Assembly: GCA_964023205.1 (NCBI GenBank)
Contig: OZ026845.1
Location: 3,668,001 to 3,732,000 of the forward strand
From: Lutraria lutraria
Lineage: Eukaryota; Mollusca; Bivalvia; Venerida; Mactridae
DNA: 64,000 nucleotides
Reading direction: 5' to 3'
The notes under the pieces are model-generated. The model was not told the origin of the DNA and searched no databases. It saw only the letters and a list, made by a program, of their open reading frames with translations. Within the stretch, counting starts at the first letter, position 1. Each line of letters begins with the position of its first letter. Positions 49,729 through 60,959 of this stretch are shown here, in pieces. The position numbers were made by a program, and so were the translations under genes.

Positions 49729-51187
49729 ATTCTGTACAGACATTCACTATGTTCCTGAATATTTCGAGTCACAATCAAGATTTCCCGCTGCTGGCAAGAT
49801 GAACCAAATCGTTGAAGACTTAACTGCTTCTAGCAAAGACATGACAAAGCTGAGTATAGAACATGACAACATAAGCAAAAGCCTAGATAAAGACAAGGAC
49901 GTCTGTAAACAAGAAATAAAGAACTATCAAGACGATCTGGTTCAAATTATTGATCAAATAGTTGCCACAACTTTGGCAGAACTAGATGAAATATATAAAG
50001 ATAAGAAAAAGAAGATAGATGATGAAAGACACGATATTCGAGACTTACATGATTCTATTGTACGAACGAAGTCTGAGATTACATCTGATCAAAGTAATGA
50101 CTGTCAGAAATTTGTCAGTGCAAAACTAAGTCAAAGTTTGGTAAAGCAAACTCGACAACTGCGATCAAAATTGTCCAATGATAAAAATCCTGATCTAACA
50201 TTTGCTAGAAATACTGACATTATCATTTCTTTATTGCGTTTCGTTACACTAGGAATGCTATCTCCTCAATTGATGCCAAACTCGCCATCAAATGCTTCAG
50301 CAAGTAGCGAACAACACACGCCGTCAAGATCTGCTGCAAGTTTATCAGCAACCAATACAAGACAAGAGCAAAAAAAAACTGTCGTGAAATCGTCGAAACA
50401 AGACCTTTACGAAATAAAAGATGTATCTAATTACAAGACGCAAGCACATGATGACCTTAACTGCCAGCGGATTATCTTCTTCCTGTATAACAGGTAGTGG
50501 TGACATTCTGTTGGCTGATTTTAATAATAAAGCGATAAAATTATTGGATTGTAAGACGTTCACAATCAAGTCATCTTTATTATTGGATGCAACTCCGTTG
50601 TCAGTATGTAGAGTCAATGATACAGAAGCAGCAGTATGCAGGGTAGATAAATCGATACAGTTTGTATCCACGAGTGATAAATTAGAACCGAAGCGTTTTC
50701 TTAAAATGAAACATTACTGTAGATGTCTTGCTTTCCCTAGAGATAGTATGTGTGTGTAAAGTATTAAAACGGTTTATATATATACTATGAATGGTGAACT
50801 TATTAAAAGCATCAGCAAGGATGAAACCGGAAACAGTATCTTCTCAGATATATGGGATATGACTTTGAGTGCCGATGGAAAGTTGATTCATGTTGCTGAC
50901 TATACAAAAGGCGTAACTACATTGAATTTTGATGGAGAAGTTGTTTGGAGATATTTAAGTGAACAACTCATTCAAACACGCTCAGTGTGTACTGACGGTA
51001 ATAGCTATGTATTCGTTTGTGGAAGTAGCTCACACAATGTTGTACAACTAGGGCCAGATGGACAATACATTGGTGAGGTTGTTCCAGATAAATAGGAATT
51101 AAATTTCCACAAGCCCTGTGCTATGTTCAAAGCAATCGCAAACTAGTTGTTGGAAACAACAGTATTAAAATTTATACTTTTAAGTAA
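49729..51187 (+). CDS. Exon 2: coiled coil, Ser-rich linker, NHL-like region (three lesions)
   Basis: From 49729 the frame runs about 245 codons. It begins with the last B-box residues (FCTDIHYVPEYF) and continues as a charged coiled coil (about 49800-50170, rich in Lys, Asp, Glu and Gln). A Ser/Asn-rich linker spans about 50270-50400. The beta-propeller-like part starts at 'GDILLADFNNKAIKLLD' (about 50508-50560), but only in the next frame, so a shift lies at about 50440-50465. An in-frame TAA at 50757 interrupts it. 'GKLIHVADYTKGVTTLNFDG' follows at about 50877. At 51093 a missing base creates TAG; one frame over, the C-terminus 'NNSIKIYTFK' ends at 51187. The NHL assignment rests on motif resemblance, not on a profile search. 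Confidence 0.75.
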
Positions 51188-51489
51188 CTACAATACTGTC
51201 CTAAATATCACACAGAAGCATATGTTCGAAGGAACATTCGTGTTTAAAACACATCCTGAACATGAACAGAGAAGATAAAGGAATACATATTGATATATAT
51301 TTATATACACATTATAGTTGTTAGTTTATGTAAGCGCTTTGATCATGTTTGGTTGACATTGAATGCAATGTCGAACTATCTTCAACTATCGAGAAAATTT
51401 AACATCACCATAATAGATAGAACACAGAGCTTACAGTGAACTCTTTGTGACTCTTCAGAATGTCTGCGTCGTTCTTTCCTTTATAATTA

Positions 51490-52235
51490 CATAAAAAAGA
51501 TGTTGTCATGTATCAACCTCTACACAGAGTTGTTAAGTACCACAAAGCTTTAAAAAAACATGTAAATCGAGTACCAGATTTAATATACAAGCGCACTAAA
51601 TCTGGTACTCAATTATGTTTTTTTTAAGTTTTATGTGTTTATTTATTAATTTAACATTTGAATATTTTAAACCACTTGTACTATTCCCATAACAGTTCAT
51701 GGCATAAACCAAACTCTTGAGTTTATTTTGCATGGTTAAAACGTACTTTATACTGTAGTAGATTTTTTATCGCATTGTTTTCTGACAATTACGTACAACT
51801 AACAATTACGAATTCTGCCCTAAAATTTCATAACGACAACGATTTTAATCAATGACAAAGTTTCTTCTTTTGTTGAAAATTTTATATCTAACAGTTTCAT
51901 TGGTTCAAATGTAGGTCAAAATCAATTTTAATACAGCTGCGCCGAAACACTCAAAACGTGGATTATATAAGGAAGAGTCACCAGACTCGGAAGTCAGTTT
52001 TCTATCATTTTAGTTAAGTAGGCGATCCTTTTCAGAAAAAAACAATATATTTTAGTTTCTTGTCGAGCTCTTGTCACCATTCTAAAATCATGCGTCTATC
52101 ACTGTGAAGCCGGACCACTTTTTAGACGTTAACAGAGGGTAGTATGAGCGTAGCGGGAATGACAACTCTGGGTAGAGATTCGTCATGTATTGATAACTTG
52201 TATTGTCTTCTTGTATCATGTACTTCACAAGATAT
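51490..52235. mobile_element. Inverted-repeat insertion in the left duplication copy
   Basis: This segment of about 745 bp is absent from the right copy. Near its ends, 'tgtatcaacctctacacagagttgtt' (about 51508-51533) is inverted as 'gacaactctgggtagag...tcatgtattgata' (about 52163-52197). A hairpin with arms of about 29 bp lies inside at 51551-51625 ('gagtaccagattta' / 'taaatctggtactc'). Exact ends and target-site duplication are not clear. The 'acagagttgtcgttcc' motif also occurs inside the transposon at 56268-57929 (about 57568). Confidence 0.5.
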
Positions 52236-53639
52236 AACTATATAACAGACACATATATAATGTCTCATTTGAACCACTTCCGCCACTTCTAGTGTTTTAA
52301 TAGACAAAGATGATGAATCAGATTCACATGTAAATGAATCTGAAATGAATATGAGAGTAGATCAAATCAAACACTCAATTTTCCGTAAAAAAATAATCTA
52401 ATGCCGAACGGTCAGAAATTACTCTCATCAAATACATCTAGAGAAGGCTACATGGGAACAGTTCAACTTACAGAACAGACGAATGTCACCACTTTTTGCC
52501 TGCTTCAGGTGTCATACTTCAATCATGACAGGGGAAATTTGGCTGGTAATTAAATTTGGCTAAGATAGTTTGCCCTTAAAGATTTAGACCATGTTTGGTG
52601 AGGATTGAATGCTAAAAGTTAATCTAGACAACTACTGCGAACGGCACCCATCAAAACACTGCTTTTTACAGATGGCTGTAGGCAACAGAAAAAAACACAA
52701 ACTTAGATAATTATATGTTTATTTCGAAAATACAAACTGCTTAATTATAGTTGTGTTATAACAAATAGATATAATTTTCAAACATTAATGTACCAAATAA
52801 ATGAAAGGGTGTCTAAAATTTCTATGAAGATCGGTGGTCCTACCCAGGTGTATGGAGTCTTTTTCCACCCTTTACAAGCTAAAAAGTTAACCATATGATC
52901 CTGGCTGTTGGTACAACTTTAAAACAACATCAATAACAACAACAAATAAATGAAGCATTTACCTACACAAGCACAGGAATGGTATTAGAGTAAAACTAGT
53001 TAACTAGTCCCAATAAAGTAATATGATCTGTAAACTGTTAATTAGAGGTTTTTAGTCTATTTTATCACTAAAAAACGGATATTTAGTGAAATCCTTCACA
53101 TTATAACTTTTAGTCACCGGTGACTGTAAAGAAATTGTGTATAGTCGTAAAAAAGTAAAACTATTATTTTCGATACATATCATGAGCTCATCAGTTGAGT
53201 GTATGGTAAACATCACCACAAACTCATTGTGTCTGCTGTTTTTGTGAAACAAGTGATGAGATAGGATATTAAATAAAGACGATCAGTACCTGTTAAGGTA
53301 AAATAAGACATTGAATTGTACATAAGATTTGTAACTACAATATCTGTTCACTATTTATCAATGATTCACACAATATCTGTTCACACTCTAAGATATAACG
53401 TGCCAGCTCTTTAATGTACCTAGATTTAGTTTAGTGAAAAAGTATTTGACTGCAAATTTGAAACTTATCTGTAAATATGTGTGACAGTTGTTTTAAGAAG
53501 AAGTTATCATTTTTGTAGCAGTTCTATAAACAGTTGCTATCTCTAAATCATATACAAGTAAACAAATGCATTAATTAATGCAACCCTTCGTTCGTACTTT
53601 AGAAACCAAAAACTAATGAAGTTTTCTGTCGTAACTTTC

Positions 53640-54604
53640 CGCATACGGACTTCCTTCAGAGATCTATAAAACGTCAAGTAGTATATGTCCTTTCCTCGTA
53701 TTTTACACATGTAAATTCAGCATAAGAGTGATACAAGTATACATAAACTTATGATATACATGAATATTTTTAGGAAAACATTAAATTACAATGCTTCCAA
53801 ATCATATTTAAAATGTAAATCATTTTTGGATTTTCATGAACAATCAATTTCTGGTCTTAATCAATCGACAAATGTATGAAGAAATAAATTGAAATACCTG
53901 AAGACATCATTGCTTAGTATTATTGACAAATTATGATAAAAATATATCCTGTTTGTCCGCTTTTAACCGACTTGTAAAATTAACCCAACGGCGGCTTTAA
54001 TCAACCAAATGGAAAAACGACAGATAAGCGTATTCCGCTCTCAGCAAAACAGGTGCGGAATACTGATACCAAAAATAAGCAGTTTCATTAAATTTGACAT
54101 GTTACATAAACATTTATTAGAAAAGTGATGTAATTTATACAAGAATATAATAATTGTTTACATCTGTATACGGATATTCTGTCTAATTTACCATAGTAGA
54201 AATATCAAATTATGTTAAAAATATGTGCAAGTATATTTTGATTCAGTCCAAATTTTAATTGTACTTTTCTGCACCTGTATCTTTAAAACACTTCTTACAA
54301 TCTAAAAATGCCTTTCTTTAATAATAAAACTTTAATGCACACTCCTTTGATTTCTTAAACTTGAGTTCATTTTACAAACTGTTAAAACAAAAATAATCAT
54401 ACAATCTATAAAACAACCAAAAGGTATTTATCTTACAAAGCTATATTCGGTGTTAAACGTATATCAGCTTAAGAATGACTTTACCGAGGAAAGAGTCACT
54501 TTTTAACAAACGACCAAAAAAGGATCCTGACCAATGGACATCGTCGTTACAAAATTTTAGCGGAAGGCGCTGCCAATGAAACTTTGAGCAACTTCTGTCC
54601 GAGT
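53640..54604. other. Non-coding part of the second insertion
   Basis: AT-rich DNA absent from the right duplication copy, downstream (3') of the LINE relic in its own orientation. No other element was recognised. Confidence 0.4.
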
Positions 54605-55915
54605 ATGAGAGCTTTTACTTCATTTTTTTTTCACCGGCCCACACACAAACATGACAATAAGTACATGGTAATAATTATATACAATTACATTTGTAGTCTT
54701 GATTTTCTGCACGCTAAACAAATCATGAATATAGTAAGTAGATTATAGGACATTTACTATAAACCTAATCAATATAAATATAATTAATTTCAATCATACA
54801 ATAAGTTTACATGTTGATCCCTTATTCTAAACGCATGAAAAATTAACATAGCAAGATTACGGATAACTTGTTTGCATGAACAAGACATGAGATTGTAAAA
54901 CGATTGGATATTAGGAATTTTTAAATAATAATCTGTTATGTACTTAGAACGTAATTCTGCATGTAAAGGGCAAATCAAAATAAAATGGAATTCGTCTTCC
55001 GTTTAACCTTCACAATAAAAGCATAGTATCTACCTTGTCCAATCAACAAATTGTGTGATGAACTCCTAAATGCTGCTAAACATGTTCTAAATTTAGTAAT
55101 ACCAATGTCTCTAACATATTGCTCAGTTCTATAAAACACTTTAAAATTAGAATAGTGAAACAATTTACTATTTTGTAGGCATCTAGCAAACCATGTTTGC
55201 TTATACTGATCTGTTAGACGTTGAGTGTAACATTTAAGGAACATGTTATTATTTTCAACATATTGATTTTCCCAAATGTACCCAAAACCATTAGCAAAAA
55301 GATTGTTTTTACACAAGAAACCCAATTTGCCTGACCAATATTATCAAGATGTACAAACATTTCATAGCATAAGCGAACATAACGATTTCGATTCATATTC
55401 AGAATTCTTAGCCAAACATTTTATACAACGTTTATTGGAGTATATGTACATAGGTAATCTGCCTAGGTCTCCTAAAACAGCATCATTGCAAGAATTATTT
55501 CCAACATTTTAAAACCTTTTTTCTGATCCATACAATAAAACTGAACAAACTTTGAAATAGGTATGAAATGGAACATACATCAATTTACTAAAAGAATTCA
55601 ATATTTGTAATAATTCTCTCTTTGCTTTAACTGACATTTTGTATAACGATAGTCTGTTAGTAAATAGTACACAACATAAGTAAAACTTTTAACACTTTCT
55701 ATATCTCTATTTTTATAAAACCATTTTTCATTTCGAATTATACGTCTACCTCTATTAAAAACGACAATTTTTGTTTTATCAACATTAACGTTTAATTTTA
55801 ATAAGTGTCACAGAATTTGTAAACCTACTACAGTATCTGAACTTAAGGCAATGTCATCTGCAAACATCAGTAGAACAATTTCTGCAATATCAGGAAAAAG
55901 CTGAACTTAAAGTAC
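54605..55915 (-). mobile_element. Degenerate LINE (non-LTR retrotransposon), 5'-truncated
   Basis: Reading the minus strand from 55905 gives reverse-transcriptase sequence with the catalytic 'MFADDIALSSDTVVGLQ' (FADD codons at 55853-55864). 'LNVNVDKTKIVVFNRG' (about 55750-55800) follows, then 'NDAVLGDLGRLPMY' (about 55450-55495) and 'NGFGYIWENQ' (about 55255-55290). 'KFRTCLAAFRSSSHNLLIGQG' leads to 'CPLHAELRSKYI' and a C-terminus ending near 54790. From family knowledge, this order is the C-terminal half of a jockey/CR1-like pol that is common in molluscs. Several frameshifts and stops break it. The endonuclease and N-terminal RT motifs are missing. A 'gggccggtg' word near 54640 may belong to the 3' UTR. 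It lies in the second insertion of the left duplication copy. Confidence 0.85.
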
Positions 55916-56211
55916 ATCCTTGCTAAAAGGACTTTTGTTCAAAATCATCAAAATATGTCTTAAGCCCCGGTACGTTTGTATACACTACAATCAACAGGAA
56001 GTCACAGTTTTATCCTAATACTGATTTATCATCAATAGAAATGTTCTGTTAACTACATCAGGGGTGCTTTCCTTATTCTGTGACAAAGTTGCATTTGATG
56101 CAAAAAAGTATAGCCCATTATACTATCTTAATAATTTCTTTAATTTCAGTGAAAAATGTTCATGGTAAAAATCTTAATTTTTGGTGCATAAAAGAAGTTA
56201 CAACAAAATGT

Positions 56212-58096
56212 TCACAAATAACCGTTGTTTTCTAGAAATCCATGCACACAATCAACGAACATTTTTGCACAGACACATGGTTAGAAAAATTACCCCACCC
56301 ACCACGGTCGCTCTTGCTATCAATACATATAAATAACCAGAAGATAACAAGCTCCAAACGAAAGTAGAACATATTTTTAAAGTTTTTCAAACAAACGAAA
56401 GCTAAACTTACATTGGAATCCTGTTTTGCTTATCTAAAACTGCTTTTCTTTATTAACTGACACGCTTTCCACTGTCTACTAAACTGAATACCGTAGAATT
56501 TCAACTTTTTCACGTTTTGTACGGTGGGGGCTGTTGCGATCGAACATTTGTCACGGAAACGGTAAGCTGGCGAGAATTAGACTAGTAGGGCGTATCGCGG
56601 TTTGTCTGGTTCCCTGCATTTCGTAACTACGATAACGCAGTGTAGGGACTGATATCACCTGGACGTATTGTTTTTTTTTGTTAAAATGGAGTATCGGTTG
56701 AATTTCGGGTGTTTTGGACATTTAAATATTTCACATTTGTAAGTATTTTATTATTTGCAATTCTTACAAGGTGTTTGTAAATAAGTTTCTCCTTTTGTTT
56801 GTAAATTCTATGTACAATGTTTAAGCAAAAACTTAATTAACCTGTGTTGCATGATCTGTGTTGCCACATATCACAGGTACCACTAGATACACTGTGCTGC
56901 CTGGGACGCACAGTTTCTCCACTCTAAACACGAATAAGTCATTGTTACACTGAATAATACAACACTGATTCGGAAATTCCACAAATGACTCATTGTCACA
57001 CACACTAATAATTTATAACAGTAAATTCACCCAGACACTTCAAAAAAGTTATATAGACTCTCTTTATTAACAACTAATGATTTAAATGTAAAAAAGAATA
57101 TTATTTGATGCATATACTGTTAAGATAATTTATCTAAACCGATAGTTTTAGTACAAACCTTTTAGCAATAATTGAGAAACAAAAAGAACATAATTATGAA
57201 AGGAAATAACTGCAAAAATAAAATTAATTGCAATCAATGACAATAAAAGATGATTGTCACACCAGCGATGACAGACTTTATAGTGGAACCTTAATTATTA
57301 ACATATCCCCTAGCTAAGTGAAATTAATCGATGGTAAAACACTAAATTCTGAATTAAAGTATTTTTTTTCTTTAAAAACAATATGAACAATATGACACCA
57401 ACCTGTTCAATTATATTACTAATATAACTCGTAATAAATATTTATATGTACATTTATATTTAGATTTGATGAGGTATAAAGAATTTTATAAAATACCAAG
57501 ACGCACAATGCTTTGAATTCCAAATTCGGTTTGGGTACCAAACTGATGTGTATGTATATTGGACTGGAACGACAACTCTGTGTAGATATTGACCATTTAC
57601 GTGACACAAGGTCAGGCGGAAACGCTTTAAAATGTCTAAATATAGCATTTTCTCGATCGCAGCAGCCCCCGATACTAAATTAATTTGAAATCGTCGGAAT
57701 TTACACTTGTATGTGCAAGTTTTGGTGTGAGAGCGGTTTCGTTAGAATAAAAAAAGATCTAATTGTGCATAGAAGCCAGAAAATATTACGCAAGTGCAAT
57801 ATTTGTTTGAAAAAACCTAAACATATGTTTTACTTTCATTTAGAGCTTGTCATCTTCTACTATTTATATGTATTAAAAGCATGAACGACTGTGGTGGGTG
57901 GGGTAATTTTTTCTAAACAAGTGTCTGTGCATTTTTGTACAATATGCAGTTAATGATGTTAAAGCTTTTAGAGTTTCGCTACCAATTAAACGTTGGATTT
58001 TGGTAACTAATTCTCTCCTCATTTGCTTGGATAAATTGTATTAGGCAGAAAGAAATGAGCTGTACACATCTGAAGTTAAGAATCCATAAACACCCC
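56212..58096 (-). pseudogene. Dead paralogue of the C19orf12-like last exon, split by a transposon
   Basis: The minus-strand splice acceptor TTTTCCAG precedes 58096. The frame reads 'GVYGFLTSDVYSSFLSA', then an in-frame TAA (58041-58043), then 'YNLSKQMRRELVTKIQRLIG' and on to 'TAYCTKM' at the insertion. Removing 56268-57929 and one CATTTTTG copy joins the frame directly to 'FVDCVHGFLENNGYL' and a stop at 56212-56214. This lines up residue for residue with the right copy's '...AKPFVERVHGYLTKNVVL'. The partner exon with the glycine zipper is not present upstream (58.1-60.9 kb). The exon is therefore an orphan, broken by a stop codon and an insertion. Confidence 0.8.
56268..57929. mobile_element. 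1662-bp hAT-like foldback transposon, 8-bp duplication
   Basis: Perfect 8-bp direct repeats CATTTTTG flank it (56260-56267 and 57930-57937). The termini are CACAGACAC...GTGTCTGTG. The arms are long: 'agaaaaattaccccacccaccac' near 56290 is inverted near 57890-57913. 'aatacatataaata' and 'agataacaagctc' words and 'gggggctgttgcgatcga' (about 56526) have inverted counterparts as far as about 57650. The arms are thus about 300 bp with indels. No transposase is visible. Like the element at 45713-49168 it has CACAG termini and an 8-bp duplication, so both may belong to the hAT superfamily. It splits the paralogous last exon described at 56212-58096. Confidence 0.85.
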
Positions 58097-58570
58097 CTGG
58101 AAAATAGAAATGATTATACAAATCGCATATTAATAAGGCAATATATCAAAGGGAGATAACTATGACGAATTTCATACCATTTCTGTTTAGACTAAATTAT
58201 CTCCATTCATTCAGGTTAAAACAATTAAGAATAACCACCAGATTAGTCACTACATCTTCAAAGAGTAAAACATACATTTATCAGATGATAGGGGTACGCA
58301 TAGTGAATGTAATCAATATTAGGTGGTATCATTAGGTAAGCCTCTAAATCTTCAAAGAGGGAAACATATATTCATCATAATATTATGATAGGGGTTAACG
58401 TAAAGTGAATGTAATCACATACGAAGTAGCATCATTTACTATACAAGAGAGCTTCAACATTTCAGTGTTTTATATGAATCCATTTCATAATAAAGAAGTT
58501 CTAACATAAACAAAATATAATCACAGTAAGGATGCGTGTATATTTTCATTGGGTTGAACGATGCACCTAC

Positions 58571-58759
58571 ATCGGCTTGCACCCAGTTAACAATTTCATT
58601 TCACGAAGGAAGACTTGCTTTGTTCCAGCTTTAACTCATATTTTAAGAATTTTGCCGATTTTAGACTAACCCAGCCTTTGCTTCATTTTAGCTCTAGGAT
58701 TCCAAGGCTAGTCTCACACTCACGGCACCAAATGTATAGGATGCCGAAAATAATGTACC
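58571..58759. other. Spacer at the left-copy duplication edge
   Basis: Homology with the right copy ends next to a GT(A/G)(A/G)GT donor-like word on the minus strand (58566-58572 and 63168-63174). No exon could be supported. Confidence 0.35.
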
Positions 58760-59200
58760 CAATCTGCTGTGATACCACCACATTGAACTTCAAATAGCAT
58801 TTCCGATATTATGTCACACAACAACTTATCTAGGTCAACATCACAGAGCAATGCATTAAACTTACTTCTAATGACGTTTCCGAAATTACGCCACAACAAC
58901 TTATCCAGGTCAACATCATAGAACAATGCCTACATTACTTACTTACCTTTCAACAAAAGAACAGACGAACGCATTCATTCAAACACGACAGGTTACGTAG
59001 GTTATTTGATTGGCTAGTGGTGATGACGGTCATTTTGATTGGTCAGTCATTGGACTGGCTGTTCTTCGCGTAACCTGAATGTGTTCGTCTGCTCTTTTGT
59101 TAATTGTTAAAAGGTCAGTAAGTCATGTAGGCATTGCTCTGTGATGTTCACCTAGATAAGTTGTTGGGGCATAATATCGGAAATGGTATTTAAAGTGAGT
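58760..59200. mobile_element. About 430-bp foldback element with internal tandem repeat
   Basis: The left arm 'catttccgatatt...acaacttatctaggt...catcacagagcaatgc' (about 58798-58855) is inverted as 'gcattgctctgtgatgtt...ctagataagttgt...aatatcggaaatg' (about 59130-59187). The left arm carries two tandem copies of this about 75-bp unit; the right arm has one. The inner arms 'aacaaaagaacagacgaac' and 'gttcgtctgctcttttgtt' also pair. The centre has 'gattggctagtgg' and 'gattggtcagtca' words. The outer boundary and target-site duplication are not resolved. Confidence 0.7.
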
Positions 59201-59504
59201 TCAGTGCAGATTATGGTGAATTTGGTTGTATATTTTATTTGATCGATGTATGGTATGGTATTATTAAGTGCTTGTAAACGATACACATGAATTTATTCAT
59301 TTGTCAATTTGTCAAATACTCATGATTGTCAATATACGTATGTGTATTATTTATAACTTGGAAATAAGTTATAATCTCCACAATGGAGGACAGAATAAAA
59401 TATACTGTATATATCCTTTATGAAAAAAGCAATTTCATACAAAAAGCCTGAACCAATGCTTCTTGTTATTCGTCTACCTATAACGTTTTGTTATAATTTT
59501 TGGG

Positions 59505-60265
59505 CTCAGGTGATCAGGTGAGCTTTAAGGATCGATCAATGTCCGGCGTCCGTCCACAATTAGTTTGTTTACACTCTAGCATCCACGGTTCTTAACCAAT
59601 CGTAATCACAGTTGGTCACAATGCATATGGCCACAATGTCTCGGCCAAGTTCGAATATGAAAACAATCGGACAAGGACTTAAATAATTATATGCCCTTGA
59701 CTTAGAAAATTTGATATATTTAGCTTGTTTACACTCTAGCGCCTTCATTTATACACCTAATCATATTTTCAGTAATTGTGTATGACCTAAAGATCTTGGT
59801 CAAGTTCGAGTATGGGCTGAATCGGACCAGAGTTATGGGCCCTTGATTTAGAAAATTTGGTATATTTTAGCTTTGTTTGAACCATTCTTGTAATAAAACT
59901 TGTAATAGTCCTATGCATAACAATTTTCAATTGTAAGAACAGATGGTATATGAAAAAATGAAGGCAACTTTAAGTGTTAATGACCTTTTAATTAGGTCTG
60001 TCCGTGCTAATTAAAGCAGCGAAACAGACCTGTACATTAATGAGAGCAAAAGTAAAATCTCACTTCAGGTTGATAATTTTATTACAAGAATGGTTATTAC
60101 AAGTTTGGTTGGACATAGTAATATTCTTGTAATAAAAGATAAAAACCAAACTTGTAACAATTACTACAAGTTTGGCTTTTATTAGAAGAATGGTTGCAAC
60201 ATATGTACGACCTAAAGACGTTGGACAAGTTCGATCATCGGCGAAATCAGACTAGGACTTCAAGA
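59505..60265. repeat. Molluscan dispersed repeat interrupted by a hairpin MITE
   Basis: It starts with 'ggctcaggtgatcaggtgagctttaag' (about 59501-59527) and 'ggcgtccgtcc'. It then carries two approximate units with 'ttggtcaagttcgagtatggg', 'atcggacaaggact' and 'gcccttgatttagaaaatttg'. It resumes after 60196 ('cgacctaaagacgttggacaagttcg'). This is the same broad family of repeats as at 35.2 and 63.6 kb, from memory of molluscan genomes. Confidence 0.65.
59878..60196. mobile_element. About 319-bp hairpin MITE nested in the dispersed repeat
   Basis: The ends AACCATTCTTGTAATAAAA (59878 onward) and TTTTATTAGAAGAATGGTT (to about 60196) are inverted. The interior contains further inverted copies of 'cttgtaataaaa' and 'aaacttgta', and a pair of 'aggtctgt' / 'acagacct' words. 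The host repeat continues on both sides, showing it is an insertion. The target-site duplication is unclear. Confidence 0.6.
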
Positions 60266-60959
60266 GTTAATTTTAACCTCAGAAGATACTCGCTGACTAA
60301 ATGAACGACGAAGGAGTGATCGATATTTTTTGGCGCGCTTAGAATGACCTTTAACAATGCATAATAAATTGGCCAAATAAACCCACCCACTAAGTATATT
60401 AGTGTTCATCCTAAACTGTTCTATGAAAATTAGAAATGTCTTCATGCATAAACTAATATTACGCATCAGTTTGATATAAAAAGATTCGCTTGAGCGTTTC
60501 CGATTTTCCCCTTAGAAAATCTGGTTGAGGCTTCGCCTTATGAGTTTTATCGTTCAAGATCGGTCAGATCAAGTTCCCATTGAAAAGAAAACGGCTTGTT
60601 TCCATCGTTGGATTCCCATGGTCAGCCAAAATGGAATATAGCCCGTTAACAATGTTCAACAACAAATTGGCGGCTTGACTATTATGTCCGAGGCAGTTTT
60701 CTTTAGACAAACGCCGAGGAGTGCCGATCGCATCTGATGTTGGTGTGTAATTGTGCCAAGGTATTTCACAATTGTCCAATGGATGTCCAAGTCATGGTCC
60801 GGACACAAAATACGGACAGACTCTATTTGACCTCGAGGTGTGACATTGACCTTGACTTGGTTGTTGCGCTAGACAAACCGTCTGATTTTTGTAAGTGTTC
60901 CAAATTATTTTGCTACAGTAGATGTCCAACTTAAGGCCCGGACATAAAATACAGCTATA
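60266..60959. other. Non-coding stretch, no gene recognised
   Basis: Frames at 60260-60466 (minus), 60564-60779 (minus) and 60737-60934 are short and motif-free. 'ccaagtcatggtccgga' and 'tgtccaacttaaggcccgga' at 60788 and 60925 suggest a diverged short repeat pair. Confidence 0.4.

Larger units (their letters stand above)
44628..51187 (+). pseudogene. RING-less B-box/coiled-coil/NHL-like (TRIM-like) gene, disrupted
   Basis: A two-exon gene. Exon 1 (44628-44989) ends in CACAG|GTAAGT. Exon 2 starts at 49729 after ATGTTCAG. The junction completes an AGA codon and keeps the frame. Family knowledge: bivalves carry large expansions of such B-box proteins, related to TRIM56/TRIM71-type E3 ligases and often linked to innate immunity. 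This one has no RING, so it would not be a conventional ubiquitin ligase. Exon 2 has three lesions: a +1-type frameshift near 50440-50465, an in-frame TAA at 50757-50759, and a 1-base loss near 51093. Reading through them gives a natural C-terminus ending at the TAA at 51185-51187. Either this is a young pseudogene or the lesions are consensus errors in the assembly. Intron 1 is enlarged by a transposon. Confidence 0.8.
51305..58570. repeat. Left copy of a segmental duplication
   Basis: Matches the block 60960-63178 in the same orientation. Homologous parts are about 51305-51490, 52235-53640, 56190-56267 and 57930-58570. Shared anchors include 'tgtctcatttgaaccacttcc' (52261 and 61203), 'aagatttagacca' (52578 and 61484), 'caacatcaataacaaca' (52926 and 61866), 'acaacaaaatgttcac' (56200 and 62570) and 'tcagatgataggggtacgcatagtgaatg' (58281 and 62980). 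Between these anchors the left copy carries three insertions: 51490-52235, 53640-56190 and 56268-57929. Within 58255-58440 it also has a local tandem duplication of the 'cttcaaagag...gataggggt' segment that the right copy lacks. Confidence 0.85.
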
